A stretch of 37,159 bases of DNA from Deltaproteobacteria bacterium (lineage in GTDB: Bacteria > Lernaellota > Lernaellaia > JACKCT01). Below the pieces are notes generated by a model. The model was not told where the DNA came from and searched no databases. It worked only from the letters and a program-made list of their open reading frames with translations. The stretch's first letter is position 1, and every line of letters starts with the position of its first letter. The position numbers were made by a program, and so were the translations under genes. Positions 31,131-37,159 of the stretch are shown here, one piece after another. Location of the stretch: NCBI GenBank assembly GCA_020845895.1, contig JADLEX010000105.1:1-37159 (forward strand), read 5' to 3'.

Positions 31131-32233
31131 CGGAAAATGCCCGACAACGCATTCTGGTCGTCGACGACGAAGAGGTGAATCGGGAAATCTTCGAGGCGAT
31201 GCTTTCGCCGTTCGGGTACGACGTGACAACCGCGCGCGACGGAGCCGAAGCGCTGGAGCGCGTCGCCGACCTTCGCTCCGATCTCATTTTGCTCGACATC
31301 ATGATGCCCCGCATGGACGGCTTTCGCGTCCTGCGCCGCCTCAAGGAGAGCGAAGAGACGCGCGGGATTCCCGTGGTGGTGGTGACGGCGCTCGGCGGCA
31401 CGCAGGACCGCGTCGAGGCGTACAACCTCGGGGCCGATGACTTCCTGGGCAAACCGGTCGATCAGCTCGAACTGCGTGCGCGGGTGCGTTCGCTGCTCAA
31501 GGTCAAGGCGTACAACGACCACATGAAAGCGTACCAGCGGGAGCTCGAGGTCGCCGTCGAGCGGCGCACGCGCGAACTGGAGAAGGCGCTGTCGACCGTG
31601 AAGACCGCGTCGCTCGACACGATCCTGCGCCTGTCCCGCGCAGCGGAGTACAAGGACGGGGAGACATTCACGCACGTGCTTCGCGTCAGCCACTACTCGC
31701 GGGCGATCGCGCGGCTGCTCGGACTCGACGAAGCCACCTGCGAGGCGATCCTCTACTCGTCGCCGATGCACGACATCGGCAAGATCGGCATCCCCGATCA
31801 CATCCTGCTCAAACCCGGCGATCTCACGGATGAAGAGGAACAGATCATGCGCCGCCACACGATGATCGGCGGCAAGATCCTCGAAAAATCCAGCGTCGAT
31901 CTCATCCGCTACGCCGAGGTCATCGCGCGCGCGCACCATGAACGGTGGGACGGGTCCGGCTATCCCGTCGGGCTCGCCGGCGAGGACATTCCGCTCGCGG
32001 CGCGCATCACCGCGCTCGCCGACGTGTTCGACGCCCTGAGCACCGAGCGCAGCTACAAGCGCGCGTACGAGATCGACGAGTGCGTGGCGTATGTGCGCGA
32101 CGAGCGGGGCCGACACTTCGACCCGCGCATCGTGGACGCGTTTCTGGATGGGCTCGACATCATCCGCGACATCCACGGGCGCTATTCGACCACGCGGGCC
32201 GACCTTTTCGACGAGTGGCGTCAGGGAACGTGA
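31127..32233 (+). CDS. receiver-HD-GYP c-di-GMP phosphodiesterase response regulator
   Basis: A 368-residue two-domain regulator. The receiver has D57 (LILLDIMMPRMDG) and K109 (FLGKPVD). A helical linker (about 125-165, RRTRELEKALSTVKTAS) leads to an HD-GYP domain with H215-D216 (HDIGKIGIP), H270-H271 (AHHERWDGSGYP) and G278-Y279-P280, so both metal-binding and GYP motifs are intact. Active family members hydrolyse cyclic di-GMP. It is the likely output of the kinase/CheY pair upstream, linking the sensed signal to second-messenger level and hence motility, adhesion or development. It begins within the stop codon of the preceding receiver gene. Confidence 0.95.
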   Translation: MTENARQRILVVDDEEVNREIFEAMLSPFGYDVTTARDGAEALERVADLRSDLILLDIMMPRMDGFRVLRRLKESEETRGIPVVVVTALGGTQDRVEAYNLGADDFLGKPVDQLELRARVRSLLKVKAYNDHMKAYQRELEVAVERRTRELEKALSTVKTASLDTILRLSRAAEYKDGETFTHVLRVSHYSRAIARLLGLDEATCEAILYSSPMHDIGKIGIPDHILLKPGDLTDEEEQIMRRHTMIGGKILEKSSVDLIRYAEVIARAHHERWDGSGYPVGLAGEDIPLAARITALADVFDALSTERSYKRAYEIDECVAYVRDERGRHFDPRIVDAFLDGLDIIRDIHGRYSTTRADLFDEWRQGT

Positions 32234-32261
32234 TGCGCGGGCGCCAAGCGGCGCGTTTCCC

Positions 32262-32290
32262 TTGCGAAATGCCGGGCGCAAGCCTAGGCT
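32262..32290 (+). promoter_or_regulatory. possible promoter for the carboxypeptidase gene
   Basis: TTGCGA (32262-32267) and TAGGCT (32285-32290) are 17 bases apart, resembling GC-rich promoters of deltaproteobacterial type. Just upstream, GCGCC/GGCGC (32241-32254) forms a small stem after the HD-GYP stop codon, with only a short T-run, so read-through from that operon is also possible. Confidence 0.35.
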
Positions 32291-32333
32291 GAGCGGCGAT
32301 TTACCCGGATCTCCTCCGGTTCGCGGGAAGGCC

Positions 32334-34115
32334 ATGCCCCGAATTTTCATCGCGGTATTCATGTCGATGGCGGCGATTTCGATTGCGTCCGCCGACTCCG
32401 CTCCCCAGCTTTTTCATGTCGATGTCCACGCCCCGAGCCGTGCCGAACGTGGCGAGATCGCGCGCATGGGATTCGATCTCGAGGGCGTCGATCTCGCGAA
32501 CGGGATCGCGAAGCTGGTGGCGACGATCGACGACGTGCGTCTGTTGCAGTCGATGGGCTACGCGGTCGATTACACGCAGGTCGACTTCCCCGCGAACATG
32601 GTCGATTACCACGACGGCGAGGAGACCGATGATCTCATCGACGGCTGGGCCGCGGATTATCCCGACATCCTTCACGTCTTTTCGCTGGGCGATTCCGTCG
32701 AGGGGCGTCCGATCCGTGTGTTGAAGATCAGCGACAACGCCGACACCGACGAGGATGAGCCGGGGTTCGTGCTTCTGGCGCGCCATCACGCGCGCGAGCC
32801 GCTCTCGTCCGAACTCGCGCTCGAAACCATCGGGCGGCTGCTGGAGAGCTACGAGACCGACCCCTATACCGAGTGGCTCGTGAACGAGCGCGAAATCTTC
32901 GTCATCCCGCGCCACAACCCGGACGGCGCGGCCTACGACGAGGCGCAGGATCTTGTGTACTGGCGCAAGAATCGCCGACAGAACGCCGGCGAGCCCGCGG
33001 AGTGCTGGGGCGTCGACACCAATCGCAACTACGGCTACCAATGGGGCCTCGACCAGGGATCGTCGGGCGACCCATGCTCCGAGGTCTATCGCGGCCCGTC
33101 GGCTTTTTCGGAGCCGGAGACGTCGCTGACGAAAGCGTTCCTCGAAGCGCACACCAACATCACCACGCTCATCTCGCTGCACACGTTCGGCAACATGATC
33201 CTGTACCCGTGGGGCTACACCGCGACGCCGATCGGCGACGCGACGGATCTGTCGATCTTTCAGGCGATGGCCGCGCGCTTCCGCGACTCCAACGGTTACA
33301 CCACGGGCCCGGGCAGCAGCCTCTACCCCATCTCCGGCGACACGGTGGATTGGGCCTACGGCGCGCTCGGGCTCTTCGCGTTCACCTTCGAGGTCTCGAA
33401 CACCGACTACGGGTTCTATCCCCCGGACGACATCTTCGACATCACGTACTTCCTCAACTTCCCCGCGATGGAGATGGCGGCCGGGCTCGCCGGCGATCCG
33501 TCGATGGCGCTCAACTGCGGCCTGTGGCTCTTCGAAGGCGAGTCTCTGGGAGACGCCGCCAAGGTTGTCTGGGCGCCGATCGTGGAAACGAACGGCGCGG
33601 GATACGAGGTGCTGCGCTCCGACGCCGAGGACGGCACGTACATCTCGATGACGTCGGGGCTCATCGCAACGGGAGCGGACGGCTACGAGCTTCAGGACGG
33701 CCCAGCGACCGCGGCGAATGATGCCTCCAGCGCGACCTACACCTATTGGTACAAGGTCAAGTTCACGTCGAACAACCCGTCGCTGCACCGCGAGTTCGGT
33801 CCGATCTCCGTCACCGTGGATGCCCCGTTGCCGACCGGACCCACGACCTCGACGACCACCACATCGACAACAACCACCACCGCGCCGACCACCACCACGG
33901 TCCCGACGACGACGACCACCACCACGGTTCCGTCCGATGACGACACCGACGACGATGCAGACGACGATGCGGACGACGACGACACGTGGTTTCCCGATGA
34001 CGACGCCGACGACGATGATGATACGACTCCGGATACATCCGACGACGATACCGACGACATTCCGGAATCCGCGGCGGGAGAAACGAACGACAGCGGCTCG
34101 GGGTGCGGCTGCTGA
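32334..34115 (+). CDS. secreted M14 carboxypeptidase with Thr- and Asp-rich C-terminal tail
   Basis: A 593-residue exported zinc carboxypeptidase. Residues 1-20 are a signal peptide (ending ASA). The M14 site is complete: H152 and E155 (HHAREP), N230-R231 (DTNRNYGY), H283 (SLHTFG) and catalytic E353 (FTFEVSN); WRKNRR lies between. About residues 390-500 form a fibronectin-III-like or other beta domain. Then comes a Thr-rich stretch (about 504-535), an Asp-rich stretch (about 536-577) and a tail ending in GSGCGC. It probably trims peptides outside the cell. The C-terminal cysteines may be an anchor or sorting signal, mirroring the N-terminal GCGC in the PHP lipoprotein; that is inference. ATG at 32334 (GGAAG four bases before) starts a proper signal peptide; longer in-frame starts would overlap the HD-GYP gene. 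Confidence 0.9.
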   Translation: MPRIFIAVFMSMAAISIASADSAPQLFHVDVHAPSRAERGEIARMGFDLEGVDLANGIAKLVATIDDVRLLQSMGYAVDYTQVDFPANMVDYHDGEETDDLIDGWAADYPDILHVFSLGDSVEGRPIRVLKISDNADTDEDEPGFVLLARHHAREPLSSELALETIGRLLESYETDPYTEWLVNEREIFVIPRHNPDGAAYDEAQDLVYWRKNRRQNAGEPAECWGVDTNRNYGYQWGLDQGSSGDPCSEVYRGPSAFSEPETSLTKAFLEAHTNITTLISLHTFGNMILYPWGYTATPIGDATDLSIFQAMAARFRDSNGYTTGPGSSLYPISGDTVDWAYGALGLFAFTFEVSNTDYGFYPPDDIFDITYFLNFPAMEMAAGLAGDPSMALNCGLWLFEGESLGDAAKVVWAPIVETNGAGYEVLRSDAEDGTYISMTSGLIATGADGYELQDGPATAANDASSATYTYWYKVKFTSNNPSLHREFGPISVTVDAPLPTGPTTSTTTTSTTTTTAPTTTTVPTTTTTTTVPSDDDTDDDADDDADDDDTWFPDDDADDDDDTTPDTSDDDTDDIPESAAGETNDSGSGCGC

Positions 34116-34125
34116 CGCCGCCATG

Positions 34126-34153
34126 AAAATCCCGCCGACGCGCGGTCGGCGGG
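34126..34153. terminator. bidirectional intrinsic terminator
   Basis: CCCGCCGAC (34131-34139) and GTCGGCGGG (34145-34153) form a nine-base perfect stem with a five-base loop between convergent genes. Leftward, the stem is followed by A and four T, fitting the Spy-like gene; rightward the T-run is only two bases, so termination of the carboxypeptidase transcript is less certain. Confidence 0.65.
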
Positions 34154-34178
34154 GTTCATCGAAACTCGAGTTCGTGAA

Positions 34179-34721
34179 TCAGTCGAACAGCGGATCGTCG
34201 TCGGGGCCCGCGTTCGGCCCCGGGCCACGGCCCTGTCCACGCTCCTGTCCCCGGCCGCGCGGCGGCGCCATTTCGCGCACCTTCGCCATCTGCTCCGCAG
34301 TCAGGATCTTCGCGATTTCCACATGATGCGTGATGACCATGTCCAGGCGCTCGGCCTGCGCGTCGGTCAGGTCCTTCGCGGCGGCGCGCAATGACGCCTC
34401 GTCGGCCTTGCCGCTCTCCATCAACTCGCGGAAGTCGTCGCGGGCGTCGCAGGTCTTGGTGGCCAGCGCCTTCATCTCCTCCCGGTGTTTGGGCAGCAGC
34501 TCCTTGAGTTTCGCGATCTGCTCGCTCGAAATGCCCGCGGCCTTGGCGGCATCGGGGTCCTGAATCAGGCGGTACAGTCCCGCGCCGGGGCCGAAGTCGC
34601 CACCGCGCGCGCCCGGCGCGCCCGGCCCGCCCTGATGTTTGCCGAATTGCCCCGCGCCGGCGGCGACGGCGAGCGAAAGCGCGGCGATGAAAACGATGAA
34701 GGTCAGCGTGCGGTTTCTCAT
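34179..34721 (-). CDS. Spy/CpxP-like periplasmic protein (LTxxQ-type)
   Basis: A 180-residue exported helical protein. Residues 1-22 are a signal peptide (hydrophobic to AAGA). A Gly-rich stretch (about 24-48) leads to a helical core with LTDAQAERLDMV and LTAEQMAKVREM, two LTxxQ motifs at helix starts as in Spy, CpxP and heavy-metal-resistance relatives. The C-terminal tail is basic and Gly/Pro-rich, then acidic (DDDPLFD). It probably acts as a periplasmic chaperone or metal/stress sensor; no kinase or resistance operon is adjacent. AAAGGAG precedes the ATG. It diverges from the tandem SDR gene. Confidence 0.88.
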   Translation of the reverse strand: MRNRTLTFIVFIAALSLAVAAGAGQFGKHQGGPGAPGARGGDFGPGAGLYRLIQDPDAAKAAGISSEQIAKLKELLPKHREEMKALATKTCDARDDFRELMESGKADEASLRAAAKDLTDAQAERLDMVITHHVEIAKILTAEQMAKVREMAPPRGRGQERGQGRGPGPNAGPDDDPLFD

Positions 34722-34814
34722 GTCGATCTCCTTTGATGTTCGGGCCGATTGCCCGTTCGCATCTTGGACACCGGGCGAAGAGTGAGGTTAAAACGAACCG
34801 GTCGTATATGGCGG

Positions 34815-34843
34815 TTGACGCGTTTGGGGTGCGTCGATACGGT
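34815..34843 (+). promoter_or_regulatory. possible promoter for the tandem SDR gene
   Basis: TTGACG (34815-34820) is a good -35, and TACGGT (34838-34843) is a weak -10 at 17-base spacing; a strong GGAGG (34855-34859) then serves the ATG at 34865. The leader would be very short (about 15 bases), so this is tentative. Confidence 0.3.
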
Positions 34844-34864
34844 TTTTCGAGTCCGGAGGAAATC

Positions 34865-36427
34865 ATGTCGGGCAAAATCGGAACCGCCCTCGTGACGGGC
34901 GCGTCGTCGGGGATCGGCCGCGAAACGGCGATGGCGCTCGCGAAACGCGGCGCGGTCGTCGGCCTCGTCGCCCGGCGGCGCGAGGAACTCGACGCCGTCG
35001 CCGCACGGATCTCGGAATCAGGCGGACGCGCGATCGTGCTCCCCGCCGACGTCACCGACTTCGACGCCATCCGCGACGCGGCGGCGAAATTCGCGGCTGA
35101 GGCGGGCGGCATCGACGTGGTTATCGCGGCGGCGGGAATCGGCGTCGCCACCCCCGCGTGGGCGTTCGACGGCGATCTCGCCCAGCGCATGATCGACGTG
35201 AACGTCACGGGGTTGATGAACAGCGTCGCGGCGGTCGTGCCGCACATGCTGGAGCGAAAGCGCGGTCGGATCGTCGGGCTCGCGAGCCTCGCGGGGTTTC
35301 GCGGTCTACCCGGCAACGCGGCCTACTGCGCGGGCAAGTCGGCGGTGATCGCGTTCCTCGAAGGTATCCGCATCGATCTCGCGCCGAAGGGCATCGGCGT
35401 CACGACGATCTGCCCGGGCTGGGTGAATACGCCGATGAGCGATCCCAACCCCGCTCCCAAACCGCTCATGCTCGAAGTCGGAGAGGTCGCCGACTCGATC
35501 GTCCGCGCGATCGAGCGCGGCGCGACATGGGTCGCCGTGCCACGTTCCGTCGCCGCGTCGATCCGATTCGGGCAGGCGACGCCGAACGCGCTCTACGATC
35601 TCGTGATGAAAGATCGCCTCTGGCCCTTCGGTGTAAACGAGCCCGCGCCCAAACCCGCGCGACGCACGCCGCCGGCCGGCGCGCCCGTCGCCCTTGTCAC
35701 CGGAGCGTCCACCGGCATCGGCCTCGCCCTCGCGAAGCGGCTCGGCCGCGAAGGGTATGGCGTCGCGATAATGGCGCGGCGCACCGACGTGCTCGCCGCC
35801 GCGGCGGACGAGGTGCGTTCGACGGGCGCGCAGGTGGACACGTTCGAACTCGACGTGACCAACGCGGGTGCGTTCGACGCTGCGCTGCGGGTCCTCAAGG
35901 CCAAGCGCGGGCGGCTCGATCTGTTCGTCGCCAACGCGGGCACGGCGGGGCCGACGCCCGGCTACGCGCTCGACGCAAAGCACATCCACCGCATCGTCGA
36001 CCTCAACGTCGGCGCGTTCACGCACAACGTCGCGGCGGTCGCGCGATTCATGCTCGATCAGGGATTCGGCCATATTGTCGGCGTGGCGAGCCTCGCGGGG
36101 TATCGTGGCCTGCCCAAGAGCGCCGTGTATTCCGCCAGCAAAGCCTACGTGCGTTCGTTCTGCGAAAGTTTCCGCGTCGATCTCGCGCCGTACGGCATCG
36201 CCGTCACGACGGTGTGTCCCGGCTTCGTGAAAACGCCGCTCAACGAGGGGAATCGCGCACCGATGCCGTTTCTGATGACGGCGGACTCGGCGGCGAGCGA
36301 AATCGCGTCCGCCATACGGCGCAAGGCAGCGCACCACGCGTTCCCCTGGCAACTCAACGCGATCATGCGCGCCGGGCAGATGATGCCGAACTTCGTTTTC
36401 GACCGTGCGATGGGCGGCAAACACTGA
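34865..36427 (+). CDS. tandem short-chain dehydrogenase/reductase fusion
   Basis: A 520-residue protein made of two SDR domains in one chain. Domain 1 (about 1-258) has TGASSGIG (11-18), NAAAG-type segment (VIAAAG) and the triad S141, Y154, K158 (YCAGK). Domain 2 (about 273-520) has TGASTGIG (279-286), VANAG, and S409, Y422, K426 (YSASK). Both active sites look intact. The halves share the segment SLAGFRGLP/SLAGYRGLP and similar ends (CPGWVNTP, CPGFVKTP), pointing to internal duplication. A Pro/Ala-rich linker (about 259-273) joins them. Both probably use NADP or NAD and act on hydroxy or keto groups; substrates unknown. GGAGG five bases upstream supports the ATG at 34865; the longer in-frame start at 34733 has none. 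The downstream transhydrogenase is convergent. Confidence 0.92.
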   Translation: MSGKIGTALVTGASSGIGRETAMALAKRGAVVGLVARRREELDAVAARISESGGRAIVLPADVTDFDAIRDAAAKFAAEAGGIDVVIAAAGIGVATPAWAFDGDLAQRMIDVNVTGLMNSVAAVVPHMLERKRGRIVGLASLAGFRGLPGNAAYCAGKSAVIAFLEGIRIDLAPKGIGVTTICPGWVNTPMSDPNPAPKPLMLEVGEVADSIVRAIERGATWVAVPRSVAASIRFGQATPNALYDLVMKDRLWPFGVNEPAPKPARRTPPAGAPVALVTGASTGIGLALAKRLGREGYGVAIMARRTDVLAAAADEVRSTGAQVDTFELDVTNAGAFDAALRVLKAKRGRLDLFVANAGTAGPTPGYALDAKHIHRIVDLNVGAFTHNVAAVARFMLDQGFGHIVGVASLAGYRGLPKSAVYSASKAYVRSFCESFRVDLAPYGIAVTTVCPGFVKTPLNEGNRAPMPFLMTADSAASEIASAIRRKAAHHAFPWQLNAIMRAGQMMPNFVFDRAMGGKH

Positions 36428-36430
36428 CCG

Positions 36431-36460
36431 AAAAACGGAAGGGCGACCCGAAGGCCGCCC
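36431..36460 (-). terminator. possible terminator of the transhydrogenase gene
   Basis: GGGCGACC (36441-36448) and GGCCGCCC (36453-36460) form an eight-base stem with one mismatch and a CGAA loop. Leftward it is followed, after five bases, by five T (36435-36431). It lies between convergent genes and may serve pntB. Confidence 0.4.
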
Positions 36461-36490
36461 GATCCGATACACTCACCCGGCAAATCGGCG

Positions 36491-37159
36491 TCAGGACGCC
36501 TTGAGTTCCTCGACGATTCCCATCAGCACCTTCTTGGCGTCGCCGAAGAGCATCATCGTGTTCTCCCCTTCGAACAGGTCGTTGCGGATTCCCGCAAAAC
36601 CCGAGGCGAGCGAACGCTTGATGACAAAAACCGTCCGCGCCTCGTGCACGTTCAGGATCGGCATGCCGAAGATGGGGCTCTTGGGGTCGTTGAGCGCGGC
36701 GGGGTTCACCACGTCGTTCGCGCCGAGCACGATGACCACATCCGTGTTCTTGAACTCGGGATTGACCTGATCCATTTCGAGCAGCTTGTCGTACGGGATA
36801 TTCGCTTCGGCGAGCAGCACGTTCATGTGCCCGGGCATGCGCCCCGCGACCGGATGGATCGCGTACGTGACCTCGACGCCTTTCTTGGCGAGCAGGTCGG
36901 CCATTTCGCGCACGGCGTGCTGCGCCTGCGCCACCGCCATGCCGTAACCCGGCGCCACCACCACGCGCGCGGCGGATTCGAGAATCATCGCCGCCTCTTC
37001 CGGGCCGGTGGAGCGGACATTCTTGTACTCTCCGCCGCCGCCGCTCGTGTCGCCCGCCGTGGCGCCGAAGCCGCCGAACAGCACGTTGGCGAGCGAGCGG
37101 TTCATCGCCTTGCACATGATCTGCGTGAGGATGATGCCCGACGAGCCGACGAGCGATCC
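36491..37159 (-). CDS. pntB: NAD(P) transhydrogenase subunit beta, 5'-truncated
   Basis: The last 222 residues of PntB; the gene runs off the right edge of the window, so the N-terminal membrane part is missing. The visible sequence begins GSLVGSSGIILTQIMCKAMNRS, the conserved end of the membrane domain, and continues with the NADP-binding domain III: APGYGMAVAQAQHAV, IHPVAGRMPGHMNVLLAEA, VLGANDVVNPAA and the RSLASGFAGIRNDLF block. PntB couples proton flow across the inner membrane to hydride transfer from NADH to NADP, supplying NADPH. An ATG inside the frame at 37117 is internal, not the start. The subunit alpha gene, usually upstream, would lie beyond the edge. A possible terminator follows. 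Confidence 0.95.
   Translation of the reverse strand, partial: GSLVGSSGIILTQIMCKAMNRSLANVLFGGFGATAGDTSGGGGEYKNVRSTGPEEAAMILESAARVVVAPGYGMAVAQAQHAVREMADLLAKKGVEVTYAIHPVAGRMPGHMNVLLAEANIPYDKLLEMDQVNPEFKNTDVVIVLGANDVVNPAALNDPKSPIFGMPILNVHEARTVFVIKRSLASGFAGIRNDLFEGENTMMLFGDAKKVLMGIVEELKAS

Noticed and set aside
32301-34124. Leftward open frame of about 607 codons antisense to the carboxypeptidase
   Set aside because: Its Val/Gly/Arg repeats are just the complement of the Asp and Thr tracts; the M14 motifs are on the other strand.
1-37159. Mobile elements, prophage, tRNA or rRNA genes
   Set aside because: No transposase or integrase motif, terminal inverted repeats, cloverleaf or rRNA sequence was recognised by eye; a dedicated scan was not possible.

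Overview
The window is a GC-rich, gene-dense chromosomal segment from a Gram-negative bacterium. Lipobox and Sec/Tat signal peptides, a Spy/CpxP-like periplasmic protein, transhydrogenase PntB, B12-type radical SAM enzymes, HD-GYP signalling and multi-PAS hybrid kinases all fit a free-living lineage of the former Deltaproteobacteria (Myxococcota or Desulfobacterota-like). Asp/Thr-rich spacers in three exported proteins point to an uncultured lineage; Lernaellota is a guess only. I see no tRNA, rRNA, CRISPR, phage or insertion sequence genes.

Layout. 1-802 is non-coding, with dispersed and duplicated repeats and a good promoter. 803-3614 (+) holds an HDOD protein and a soluble hybrid kinase with a decayed receiver. 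3631-5720 (-) encodes a Tat-exported small protein coupled to a GMC oxidoreductase. 5919-8603 (+) is a large CehA/McbA-type PHP lipoprotein, convergent with a polytopic PTPS-related membrane protein (8552-10399, -). 10560-12323 (+) is a PhoR-like kinase facing a phosphate pair, PiT transporter plus DUF47 protein (12303-13932, -). 14243-17114 (-) holds two adjacent B12-binding-type radical SAM proteins. 17259-17891 (-) is a thioredoxin-fold lipoprotein.

17991-24618 (-) looks like one operon: M3 oligopeptidase, alpha/beta hydrolase, a very unusual universal-stress-protein/phospholipase D fusion, and an MDR oxidoreductase, ending in a hairpin with a T-run. It diverges from an ECF sigma factor translationally coupled to a membrane-anchored VWA protein (24823-27539, +). 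The divergent gap contains two sets of tandem repeats. A strong terminator separates this from a phosphorelay module (27669-32233, +): hybrid kinase, single-domain receiver, receiver-HD-GYP. Then come an M14 carboxypeptidase with Thr- and Asp-rich tail ending in GCGC (32334-34115, +), a Spy-like protein (34179-34721, -), a tandem SDR fusion (34865-36427, +) and the 3' part of pntB (36491 to the edge, -).

Themes are signal transduction (three histidine kinases, an ECF sigma, c-di-GMP turnover), phosphate uptake, and exported Asp-rich proteins. The least explained items are the USP-PLD fusion, the Asp-spacer/Cys-terminal proteins, and the repeat-filled sigma/peptidase divergent region.
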